Origin: Pseudobutyrivibrio ruminis
GTDB taxonomy: Bacteria; Bacillota; Clostridia; Lachnospirales; Lachnospiraceae
DNA length: 43,088 bases
Direction: 5' to 3'
Assembly: GCA_015057315.1 (NCBI GenBank)
Contig: SVER01000029.1
Location: forward strand, 1 to 43,088
In this document: piece after piece, positions 17,091 to 24,352 of the stretch
Layout: every line of letters starts with the position of its first letter
Numbering within the stretch: position 1 is the first letter of the stretch
Translations under genes and position numbers: made by a program
Notes under the pieces: generated by a model
What the model was told of the DNA's origin: nothing
The model's input: only the letters and a program-made list of their open reading frames with translations
Databases searched by the model: none

Positions 17091-17157
17091 TTTTGCCAGA
17101 ATTTTGACGTTCTTGCCAAATCGTTGTATCCCAAAATTCAATTTGTTAAATTTATTT
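17091..17157 (+). promoter_or_regulatory. candidate LytTR-controlled promoter of surface protein 2
   Basis: TTTTGCCAGAA (from 17091) and TTGCCAAA (17113-17120) repeat with period 20. TTTGTTAAA starts at 17142, 29 bp after the second TTGCCA, and a -10-like TTATTT is at 17152-17157. Order and spacing are the same as upstream of surface protein 1, but here no hairpin contains the repeat, so its conservation is not explained by a stem. Confidence 0.6.
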
Positions 17158-17221
17158 TTGGAGAATTTATCATAAAAATCTTAAAAGGATTACAAAAAAA
17201 TTAGATAGAAAGGGAAATGAG

Positions 17222-19003
17222 ATGAAAAGTAAGGTTGTAAAGTCAATGTCATTAGGTCTTTCTGCAGTCACACTCGCTGGTTCAATGAATATTACTGCAT
17301 TAGCAGCAGAAGCTCCAACAGAGATTACAGTGCAAAATGAAGCGTCACAGGAAGCTACTGCTACTGAGCCTGAAAAGGCAGACGACAATCAGAATGGGGA
17401 AAAAGTCGTTGAAGATGATTTATTAGTGGAAAATACTCCAGTTGTCGCTGAGGATGAAAAATTAGTTAATGAATCTGCTGAGGATGCAGGAAACAATCAA
17501 TCAGGAATTGTGCCAGGCAATCCTTTTGATAACGGTATAATTGTTGGCGGACCAGTTTCTGAGGCTGAGATAGAATTAGCTAAAGAGCTTTCTGATCAGA
17601 TGAATGAATCAAAGGCAGATTTTGAAAAGCATACTGCTGAAGTAGTAAATATTGCAGAAAATTCAGAAGCTGTTGCAAGTGATGATGTAAGATATGATTC
17701 AAGCAGTAATGTAGAAGTAAAGACTGAGGAAACAGATAGTATAGTACCACAAGTTGTTGAAGGTGCTGAAGAAGAAATGAATGAGCTTGTAAAAAGTGGT
17801 AAGGCAGTAAGACGTTACTTCTACAATGGTAATTACTATCTTGAGGATGCTTTCAAAAATATAGAAGCTACATTGTCAGAAGATGAAAAGAAGAAGGTAA
17901 CTAATGCTTATCTTATTCTTATGGATTCAGATACAGTTAAGGAGAAGTATTCAACTACTACAGACACTTCAGATGTTAAGACAGTTGATGGCGTAGATTG
18001 TCCTACTGTTGAAAGCTTAGTAGCAGAAGGCGATGCAACAGTTGTATCATTCTTTGATGAGAATGGTAACTTCATTCAGAATGTAATTAATGTAACTACA
18101 AAGGCTAAATACAAATTCAGAAATGGTGTTATTTCTGAAATTGATATGAATCAGCGTAATGAAGCTATTGCAAAATACCAGAAGGAATTTATGGAAAAGA
18201 CTATGGCGGTTATCAAGTCAAATCCAAGTCTTGCTGGACTTGTAGCAGCATTACCAGTTAATTATCCTTTGGTTCCTGAAAATACAGCGCCAGTTGGAAA
18301 AGGATATTATGCTTTAGGTGTTTCTCATGAGGATGGCGATGGTTTTTATATTGCTAACTGTGCAAGCAGATATTATACAAACGTTTATGCAAATGAAAAC
18401 TATGCAACACTTCCACAGAAATATACAGCAAAGGCATATACACTTAAGATCAGTGTTGTAGGAACAACTTATAAATTTATACAGCAGATTGATCCAACAC
18501 CAACACCAGGTCCAACACCAACACCAGGTCCAACACCAGGCCCAACACCAACACCGGGTCCAACACCAACACCGGGTCCAACACCAACACCGGGTCCAAC
18601 ACCAACACCGGGTCCAACACCAACACCGGGCCCAACACCTACACCAAACCCAACACCTACACCAACACCAATCATCATTCCAGATGCTGCTCCAGTACCA
18701 GCTGTTGGTCCACAGCAGCCAACTAGAACAGCTAGAAGAAATACAACTGTAGAAGAAGTGGCTATTGATGATGAGAACACACCACTTTCAGGCGATTCAG
18801 CTACAGCAAATAAGGCTGAAAAGGTTGAAGAAAAAGAGGAAGTTCAGGTTGAGGATCAAGAGATTCCAACAGCAGGAGAAGTAAAAAAGAGCTTTTTAGA
18901 GCGCTCTTGGTGGTGGTGGCTACTTATTATTATTGCAGTAATTAGCGGTGCAGTAGCTTACGAAAAGAAGGCATCTAAGAATAAAAAGGATGATGTAAAG
19001 TAA
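17222..19003 (+). CDS. secreted membrane-anchored surface protein with Pro-Thr-Gly stalk (surface protein 2)
   Basis: 593 residues. The signal peptide ~1-28 ([20 protein letters not shown], then SMNITALA) is clearly related to that of the preceding gene. An acidic linker (~30-130) is followed by a unique globular region (~130-425), a [12 protein letters not shown] stalk (~426-483), an ENTPLSG motif near 520, an acidic segment with EIPTAG, and a C-terminal anchor [20 protein letters not shown] with a lysine-rich tail. The layout of signal, domain, rigid stalk and anchor is that of a cell-surface protein displayed through the wall. No canonical sortase signal is seen. It shares promoter architecture with surface protein 1. 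Function unknown. Confidence 0.82.
   Translation: MKSKVVKSMSLGLSAVTLAGSMNITALAAEAPTEITVQNEASQEATATEPEKADDNQNGEKVVEDDLLVENTPVVAEDEKLVNESAEDAGNNQSGIVPGNPFDNGIIVGGPVSEAEIELAKELSDQMNESKADFEKHTAEVVNIAENSEAVASDDVRYDSSSNVEVKTEETDSIVPQVVEGAEEEMNELVKSGKAVRRYFYNGNYYLEDAFKNIEATLSEDEKKKVTNAYLILMDSDTVKEKYSTTTDTSDVKTVDGVDCPTVESLVAEGDATVVSFFDENGNFIQNVINVTTKAKYKFRNGVISEIDMNQRNEAIAKYQKEFMEKTMAVIKSNPSLAGLVAALPVNYPLVPENTAPVGKGYYALGVSHEDGDGFYIANCASRYYTNVYANENYATLPQKYTAKAYTLKISVVGTTYKFIQQIDPTPTPGPTPTPGPTPGPTPTPGPTPTPGPTPTPGPTPTPGPTPTPGPTPTPNPTPTPTPIIIPDAAPVPAVGPQQPTRTARRNTTVEEVAIDDENTPLSGDSATANKAEKVEEKEEVQVEDQEIPTAGEVKKSFLERSWWWWLLIIIAVISGAVAYEKKASKNKKDDVK
18494..18670 (+). repeat. 18-bp coding tandem repeat (Pro-Thr-Gly stalk)
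   Basis: About nine copies of CCAACACCAACACCGGGT and variants (GGT/GGC, one 12-bp copy). It encodes PTPTPG. The near-identity of neighbouring copies suggests ongoing slippage or unequal exchange, so stalk length may vary between strains. Confidence 0.9.
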
Positions 19004-19055
19004 TAGAGGGGATAAGCTACAAATATAGTAGTCGTTTATTAAAAGGGAAATATAT

Positions 19056-19154
19056 ATGAGAGTGTTAATATTTAAGGTGAAAATGTTTAGAACAATGCTT
19101 GAAAACTATAAGCTTAGAAAACAGCTTAAAAAAGCTGACCAAGATAAAAACTGA
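19056..19154 (+). CDS. small basic protein of 32 residues, hypothetical
   Basis: An ATG at 19056 opens a 32-codon frame (MRVLIFKVKMFRTMLENYKL, then RKQLKKADQDKN) ending TGA at 19154, eleven bases before a strong hairpin. AAAAGGG lies about nine bases upstream. The product is basic and amphipathic with no membrane segment. It may be the last cistron of the surface protein 2 transcript, because no terminator separates the two. Family not recognised; it could also be a chance frame in a 3' leader. Confidence 0.4.
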   Translation: MRVLIFKVKMFRTMLENYKLRKQLKKADQDKN

Positions 19155-19164
19155 TTTGCCTAAA

Positions 19165-19199
19165 AAATAGCTTGTTGTCAAATTGGCAACAAGCTATTT
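19165..19199. terminator. bidirectional terminator between the surface module and mscL
   Basis: AAATAGCTTGTTG (19165-19177) pairs perfectly with CAACAAGCTATTT (19187-19199) around a 9-base loop. The minus strand continues TTTTTT (for mscL), the plus strand TTTCTATGTTTATT. Confidence 0.85.
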
Positions 19200-19219
19200 C
19201 TATGTTTATTAATAAAATA

Positions 19220-19663
19220 TTATAACTGTGAAGTACAGTGTGGGCAGCGTGTTGCCTTGATATCAATCTTGCTAAAGCAATAAGGACATTCCTTTTCAGT
19301 AGGAGCAGCAGCCTCTGCCTCTTCTTTATCACGCTTAATGATTGCAGCAGCCTTTTCACTTGCATGATTTATTCCCTTAATAATGCAGAAAATAACAAGT
19401 GCTGTGATTAAGAAATTAATTACTGCTGTAATGAAATTTCCATAATAGAGAGTAGGCGCTAATTCTCCAATACCAAGTGTAACCTTAAGCTCAGAAAAAT
19501 CTGTACCACCAAAAATACCAAGAAGTGGTGTGAGAATATCTTCGTTTAAGGAAGTGACAATAGCTGTGAAAGCACCGCCGACAATAACACCGACTGCCAT
19601 GTCCATTACGTTTCCGCGCATAATGAACTCTTTAAACTCTGCAATGAATCCTTTTTTACTCAT
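19220..19663 (-). CDS. mscL: large-conductance mechanosensitive channel MscL with C-terminal zinc ribbon
   Basis: 147 residues from MSKKGFIAEFKEFIMRGN, chosen because GGGAGG lies eight bases upstream; a longer frame reaches 19756 with no ribosome site. TM1 is VMDMAVGVIVGGAFTAIVTS, with the hydrophobic gate residues, and TM2 is FITAVINFLITALVIFCIIKG. Both match MscL, a homopentameric pore that opens on membrane tension to relieve hypo-osmotic shock. A charged helix (~100-120) follows, then CPYCFSKIDIKATRCPHC, a zinc-ribbon tail absent from E. coli MscL. The gene shares a divergent promoter region with the SseB-like gene. Confidence 0.93.
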   Translation of the reverse strand: MSKKGFIAEFKEFIMRGNVMDMAVGVIVGGAFTAIVTSLNEDILTPLLGIFGGTDFSELKVTLGIGELAPTLYYGNFITAVINFLITALVIFCIIKGINHASEKAAAIIKRDKEEAEAAAPTEKECPYCFSKIDIKATRCPHCTSQL

Positions 19664-19694
19664 AAATACCTCCCTTGTTGTATTATTTATTGTT

Positions 19695-19738
19695 ATTTTA
19701 GCTATTTCTTGTGTATTTAGCAAGAAATAGATTATAAT
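19695..19738. promoter_or_regulatory. overlapping divergent promoters of mscL and the SseB-like gene around a 10-bp palindrome
   Basis: Plus-strand -10 TATAAT is at 19733-19738, with TTGTGT (19709-19714) 18 bp upstream. The minus-strand promoter is TTGCTA (read from 19723-19718), 17-bp spacer, TAAAAT (19700-19695). CTATTTCTTG (19702-19711) and CAAGAAATAG (19721-19730) form a perfect inverted repeat with a 9-bp centre covering both promoter spacers, a good position for one repressor acting on both genes. Confidence 0.55.
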
Positions 19739-19779
19739 ATTAGAGTGCTTTTGCATAATGATTAAAAGGAGAATTTGTT

Positions 19780-21060
19780 ATGGGTTTATTTGACAAAAAG
19801 AAAAAAGAAAAAGCTGCAGCAGAGGCTGCTGAGAATATTAAATTAGAGGATGCTGATGTTACCGCATCTGTTGATACAAACAGACGTTTTTCAGTAATAG
19901 TAGATGGTGTTACTACAATGCTTGATGGTAATGGCAGCATTGTATCAGGTTCACTTTTTGGCAAGGTAGTAAAGGGTGACAAGGTGTATGTATATATGGC
20001 AGGTGCACCTGCAGTTGAGTGTGAAATACAGGCAATTGAGGCCAAGCTTGAGGAAAAAACTTCTATCGTAGATGAGGCATCAGATACTAAAGTATCTTTA
20101 CAGCTTACATTGCCAGATGAGGTACAGCTTAAGAAGTATTCTGTTATCACAAATGTTCCACCTCAGGACAAGGTAAATCCTAAGGTATCTGTGGAAAACC
20201 CTGCTCTTGCTGGAATCATCAATGGAATGACTACCTACGGCACCGACAATGGCTTTCATGCTACAGTTGCATATCATGTTAGCCATGGCCATTTCCTTAC
20301 TCCTATCAAGATGGATGCTGAGCCAGAGGTTAACGAAAAGGGCGTAGCTGTTATTAAGAAGGATACAAGAATAGGATTTTACATGCTCAAATCTCAGATA
20401 AAGCTTGCAGGCACACCTGAGGACAAGGACAGCATGGTACTTCCATTGTTTACAGATTGGAATTCTCTTCGCAGATGGGAAGGTCTTTCAAAGGACGGAC
20501 AGAAGGTACATACACAAATACTTTCATTCCAGGATGTGTACGCTCTCCTTAAGAGAGGGGATGCTTACGCTGGTATTGCAATCAATCCATTTAATCCAGT
20601 ACCTTGCACACTGCCTATTCCTTATCTTGATACAATCACAGGAACACCAGGATATCAGGCAGAGTTTGCCCCTAAGACAGAAGCCGGTGGTCACGTTAAG
20701 GAAGAAAAGATTCCTGCTGGCAAGAAAATTCTTCTTGGGGTGCCAAAGGACGGCGAGGAAACATCTGCCATCCGTGCTAAGCTTTTAGAATACGGTCAGG
20801 CTCATGATGATATTTATTCCATCAGCTTCCTAACAAAGGTTGAGGAAGATACAAAGATTGTAAGACACCTGGTAGTACTTGAATTCCCAGAGGATTACAC
20901 ACCAGAGAATATGAAACCACACATGGAGGCTATCTATCAGTCCCTTGCACCTATCGCTAAGGAAATCAACCAAATCGAATACGCCATCAAAGGCAAAATA
21001 CCTGCCATCGACAACGTGGTAGCGGAACACGCATTGCAGATGGTGGTATATACGAAGTAA
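19780..21060 (+). CDS. SseB-family protein with N-terminal beta-barrel domain
   Basis: 426 residues. A lysine/glutamate-rich start (MGLFDKKKKEKAAAEAAENI) leads into a translation-factor-like beta barrel (~35-95, FSVIVDGVTTMLDGNGSIVSG then KVVKGDKVYVYM). The middle (~140-290) carries the SseB N-domain pattern LPLFTDWNSLRRW, then AGIAINPFNPVPCTLP. The C-terminal domain (~315-425, KILLGVPKDGEETSAIRAKL, then YSISFLTKVEED) resembles SseB_C. The name comes from an enhanced serine-sensitivity phenotype in E. coli; the molecular function is unknown. It is cytoplasmic, with no signal peptide. AAAAGGAG precedes the ATG. Confidence 0.72.
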   Translation: MGLFDKKKKEKAAAEAAENIKLEDADVTASVDTNRRFSVIVDGVTTMLDGNGSIVSGSLFGKVVKGDKVYVYMAGAPAVECEIQAIEAKLEEKTSIVDEASDTKVSLQLTLPDEVQLKKYSVITNVPPQDKVNPKVSVENPALAGIINGMTTYGTDNGFHATVAYHVSHGHFLTPIKMDAEPEVNEKGVAVIKKDTRIGFYMLKSQIKLAGTPEDKDSMVLPLFTDWNSLRRWEGLSKDGQKVHTQILSFQDVYALLKRGDAYAGIAINPFNPVPCTLPIPYLDTITGTPGYQAEFAPKTEAGGHVKEEKIPAGKKILLGVPKDGEETSAIRAKLLEYGQAHDDIYSISFLTKVEEDTKIVRHLVVLEFPEDYTPENMKPHMEAIYQSLAPIAKEINQIEYAIKGKIPAIDNVVAEHALQMVVYTK

Positions 21061-21083
21061 CACGAGGTTGCGCTTTTAGATGA

Positions 21084-21168
21084 GCCTGTAGTAGACAAGC
21101 TATTATATTTCTAAAGCGAAGCTTTCTATGCTGAGCGTAGAAATATAATGCTTGTATACGTAACAGGC
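21084..21168 (+). repeat. large branched inverted-repeat structure between sseB-like and MFS genes
   Basis: Nested arms: GCCTGT (21084-21089) with ACAGGC (21163-21168), ACAAGC (21095-21100) with GCTTGT (21150-21155), and ATTATATTTCTA (21102-21113) with TAGAAATATAAT (21138-21149). The top carries AAGC-GAA-GCTT and a CTA/TAG stem. That is 24 paired positions in the trunk and no T-run, so it is not a standard terminator. It would form in the leader of the MFS gene if transcribed, or be a palindromic mobile repeat. Confidence 0.65.
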
Positions 21169-21198
21169 GGACTAGATGACTAGACGGGGGGAATGTTT

Positions 21199-22530
21199 AT
21201 GAAGCTAGATATTAAGAAGACGGTACAGATGGGGTTTGGGTTTTTGAGTATATGTGCCTTTTGGCAGATGTATAATGCCCTGATTCCGCTTATACTTACG
21301 GGTACATTTCATCTGAACGAGACCATTTCAGGTGTGATTATGGCAATGGATAATGTGCTTGCACTTTTTTTGCTACCAATTTTTGGATCTGTATCTGATA
21401 GATGTAAGCATAAAATGGGAAGGCGCAAGCCTTTTATTTTGTATGGAACAATTGCCGCAGTTATCCTGATGCTTATGCTTCCAATTGTGGATAACAGCTA
21501 CTATGCTAATCCTTCTAGTGGAAAAGCCGCATTGTTTATTGGAATACTGGGGGCGCTTCTTGTTGCCATGGGTACATATAGAAGCCCGGCTGTTGCATTA
21601 ATGGTAGATTGCACTATTAAGCCACTTCGTTCCAGAGCAAATGCTATCATTAATTTGATGGGTGCTGTTGGCGGCATCATTTACCTTGGGGTTGCAGCAG
21701 TGCTGTATCCTGCGTCACGTACCAAGGGATTGGAGCATATTAATTATCTACCGGTTTTTATGATTGTTGCAGGGATTATGTTGATATCTCTTTGCATAGT
21801 TATGATTACTGTGGATGAAATAGCATTTACTAAAGAAGTGGAAAACTATGAGCTTCTTCATCCAGAGGATAATTTGGCGGTAGAAGATGAAAATGGTAAT
21901 GAGGTTTTGCCAGCTGAAGTAAAACGATCATTGGCTTTCTTGCTTATATCTGTTGCGCTGTGGTTTATTGCATATAACGGTATGGAAACCTGGTTTACAA
22001 CATATGCGGTTAATATGTGGAATATGGCAGTTGGTGCGGCTTCATTTTGTCTGCTTGTTGCAACAGGTGGCGCCATAATCTTTTTTGTGCCATCAGGTAT
22101 GCTGGCATCTAAGATAGGTAGAAAGAAAACAATACTTCTTGGCATTGCCATACTTGGCCTTAGCTTTTTAGGTGGATTCGTATTTACGATAGTTCATCCA
22201 AGCTTCTCGCCGGTTTTGTATGTGTTATTTGCATGTGTAGGTATTGGCTGGGCCTTTATCAATGTTAATTCAATGCCTATGGTTGTAGAAATGTGTAAGG
22301 GTTCTGATGTGGGCAAATTCACAGGATATTATTATACATTTTCTATGGCGGCTCAGATTGTAACACCTATATTTGCAGGCTTCTTGCTTAATCATGTGGG
22401 ATATATCACATTGTTCCCATACGCAACTATTTTTGCAGCACTTGCTTTTGTTACCATGCTTTTTGTAAAGCATGGAGATGGAAATGTTGAGGTAAAGAAG
22501 GGCTTAGAAGCCTTCGAAGATATGGATTAA
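21199..22530 (+). CDS. MFS transporter, glycoside/sucrose (SLC45-like) type
   Basis: 443 residues from the ATG at 21199, seven bases after GGGGGG; the in-frame ATG at 21193 is too close to it. About twelve membrane helices. The loop 2-3 motif reads GSVSDRCKHKMGRRKPFI, the form found in SLC45/GPH-like sugar:cation symporters. Helix 1 is GFGFLSICAFWQMYNALIPL. The central cytoplasmic loop (~225-245) is acidic (HPEDNLAVEDENGNE). The second half has GMLASKIGRKK at its 8-9 loop. It probably imports a disaccharide or glycoside; the exact substrate cannot be told. The glycerophosphodiesterase follows after 95 bases. Confidence 0.8.
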   Translation: MKLDIKKTVQMGFGFLSICAFWQMYNALIPLILTGTFHLNETISGVIMAMDNVLALFLLPIFGSVSDRCKHKMGRRKPFILYGTIAAVILMLMLPIVDNSYYANPSSGKAALFIGILGALLVAMGTYRSPAVALMVDCTIKPLRSRANAIINLMGAVGGIIYLGVAAVLYPASRTKGLEHINYLPVFMIVAGIMLISLCIVMITVDEIAFTKEVENYELLHPEDNLAVEDENGNEVLPAEVKRSLAFLLISVALWFIAYNGMETWFTTYAVNMWNMAVGAASFCLLVATGGAIIFFVPSGMLASKIGRKKTILLGIAILGLSFLGGFVFTIVHPSFSPVLYVLFACVGIGWAFINVNSMPMVVEMCKGSDVGKFTGYYYTFSMAAQIVTPIFAGFLLNHVGYITLFPYATIFAALAFVTMLFVKHGDGNVEVKKGLEAFEDMD

Positions 22531-22625
22531 TGAAACAAAGATTTTATCGAACTAGATTAGTATTAAAACAAATAAGAGTTAGAATTTACAACCTTAGGGG
22601 GATAAAGAAAAGAGGTAATGATTCA

Positions 22626-23366
22626 ATGAATAGACCTAAAGTTTGGGGACACAGAGGTGCCAGTGGCTATCTGCCAGAGAATACAATTCCAGCATTTGAA
22701 AAAGCTGTTGAAATGGGTGCAGATGGTATTGAGCTAGATATCCACAAAACCAAGGATGGACAGCTGGTAGTTATCCACGATGAAAAGATTGACAGAACAT
22801 CTAACGGCAAAGGTTATGTTAAGGATTACACCTTAGAAGAGCTTAGAAGGTTCAATTACAATGCTACACATCCAGAGTGTAAGCATGCTGATATACCGAC
22901 AATGCGAGAGGTTTTTGAGCTGATTAAGCCAACTGATTTGTCAATTAATATTGAGCTTAAAACCGGTGTTATTTTCTATGAGGGAATAGAGGCAGATATT
23001 CTTGCTATGACAAAGGAATTTGGAATGGAAGATAGGGTAATCTATTCTTCATTTAACCATTACAGTATTATGAAGATTAAGGAATTAGACCCTAATGCCC
23101 GCACAGGCTTCTTATACATGGACGGTACACTTAACATGCCTGAGTACGGTAAGGAGCACGGGGTAGAGGCTCTTCATCCAGCACTATACAATGTGCAGTA
23201 TCCTAACTATGTTGACAGGTGCCATGAGCTTGGTCTTAAGATTAACGCATGGACTGTTAATTCAAAACAATACTTACACATGGCTTGTGATATGGGCTTG
23301 GATGGTATTATTACTAATTATCCAGATGTAGCACTAGAAATTGTTAATGGATACAAGTGGGATTGA
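22626..23366 (+). CDS. glycerophosphodiester phosphodiesterase family protein
   Basis: 246 residues starting MNRPKVWGHRGASGYLPENT. An upstream in-frame ATG at 22530 touches the MFS stop codon and would add an unusual basic tail, while AGAGG lies ten bases before 22626. Family motifs are WGHRGASGYLPENTIPAF (catalytic His and Arg), MGADGIELDIHKTKDG (metal-binding Glu and Asp), VVIHD (second catalytic His), NIELK and AWTVN near the end. It cleaves deacylated phospholipid head groups to glycerol 3-phosphate and alcohol. There is no signal peptide, so it acts in the cytoplasm. The adjacent lysophospholipase-like gene fits a phospholipid-degradation pair. Confidence 0.88.
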   Translation: MNRPKVWGHRGASGYLPENTIPAFEKAVEMGADGIELDIHKTKDGQLVVIHDEKIDRTSNGKGYVKDYTLEELRRFNYNATHPECKHADIPTMREVFELIKPTDLSINIELKTGVIFYEGIEADILAMTKEFGMEDRVIYSSFNHYSIMKIKELDPNARTGFLYMDGTLNMPEYGKEHGVEALHPALYNVQYPNYVDRCHELGLKINAWTVNSKQYLHMACDMGLDGIITNYPDVALEIVNGYKWD

Positions 23367-23368
23367 TT

Positions 23369-24343
23369 ATGAAAACAATAGAGGACTTATTTATAAGAGA
23401 GCAGGATTTTGCTGATGCCATGCACAGCAAGGTCCTTCCTTTTCTAAGGGAAAAAACTGAACATGGCTATTTTACCAATAAGGATGGCCTGAAACTACAC
23501 TATGAAAAGCTAATTAACAAAGACGAGAAGGCAGCAATTGTGATTTCACACGGCTATTGTGAGTTCACCACAAAGTATGCTGAAACAATGTATTATTTTT
23601 ATAATATGGGATACTCTGTGTTTATTGTTGACCACAGAGGTCACGGCCTTTCTGAGCGGCAGGTACCAGGCTTTTCAAAGGTACATGTTAATCATTTTGA
23701 AGATTACGTTTCAGATTTCAACGAGTTTATCGAAAAGGTAGTTGTACCTGATAGCTTAACAGAAAAGCTGATTTTATTTGCTCATTCTATGGGAGGCGCC
23801 ATTGGGGCAATGTATTTAGAAAAGTACCCTGACACCTTTGAAAGAGCTATCCTTTCATCTCCTATGATAGAGCTTGAAACAGGCTCTACCAGTGGCTTGG
23901 TAGTTAAAATCGTAACATTGCTTTCTCATTTACCGTTCTTAAATACCAGATATATGTCAAAGCATCATGATTATGATCACACCTACAAATATCCACGATG
24001 CTCAGCTCTTTCTAAGGCAAGATACAATTATCAGTATGAGGAAAGAGAAAGAGAGGTTCACTATCAGACTAATGGATGTTCCTTAGGCTGGTCCAGAGAA
24101 TCCATTAATGTTTCTAAAAAAATTCTTAAAAATGCTGACTTGGTGAAAATTCCTGTTATAATAATGCAAGCATCTATGGATACACTTGTAATGCCAGAGG
24201 CTCAAAATGAATTTGCACGCCTTGCATCTGATTGCCAGGTTATTCGCTTTGAGGGTAGCAAGCATGAAATTTTCAATGCTACTGATGACATCATTCTGGA
24301 TTTTTACAATATAGTTTTTGATTTCTGCCAAGGCAGAAGATAG
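23369..24343 (+). CDS. alpha/beta hydrolase, lysophospholipase / monoacylglycerol lipase type
   Basis: 324 residues from MKTIEDLFIREQDF, two bases after the stop codon of the phosphodiesterase gene; the longer frame from 23357 would overlap it. It has the Hydrolase_4 pattern: oxyanion HGYCEF, FIVDHRGHGLSER, nucleophile elbow AHSMGG (Ser near 143), catalytic Asp in QASMDTLV and His in GSKHEIFN. A cap region lies at ~175-240. There is no signal peptide. Proteins of this type remove the remaining acyl chain from lysophospholipids or monoglycerides, which would supply the adjacent phosphodiesterase. The two genes are almost certainly co-transcribed. Confidence 0.85.
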   Translation: MKTIEDLFIREQDFADAMHSKVLPFLREKTEHGYFTNKDGLKLHYEKLINKDEKAAIVISHGYCEFTTKYAETMYYFYNMGYSVFIVDHRGHGLSERQVPGFSKVHVNHFEDYVSDFNEFIEKVVVPDSLTEKLILFAHSMGGAIGAMYLEKYPDTFERAILSSPMIELETGSTSGLVVKIVTLLSHLPFLNTRYMSKHHDYDHTYKYPRCSALSKARYNYQYEEREREVHYQTNGCSLGWSRESINVSKKILKNADLVKIPVIIMQASMDTLVMPEAQNEFARLASDCQVIRFEGSKHEIFNATDDIILDFYNIVFDFCQGRR

Positions 24344-24352
24344 GAGTGAAAC

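Noticed and set aside
18469..18780. Glycine/valine-rich minus-strand protein
   Set aside because: It is the antisense of the 18-bp PTPTPG repeat; the frame is open only because of the repeat.
16860..19003. LPxTG-type sortase signals in the two surface proteins
   Set aside because: Only ETPKA, ENTPLSG and EIPTAG are present near the ends; the C-termini look like plain membrane anchors.
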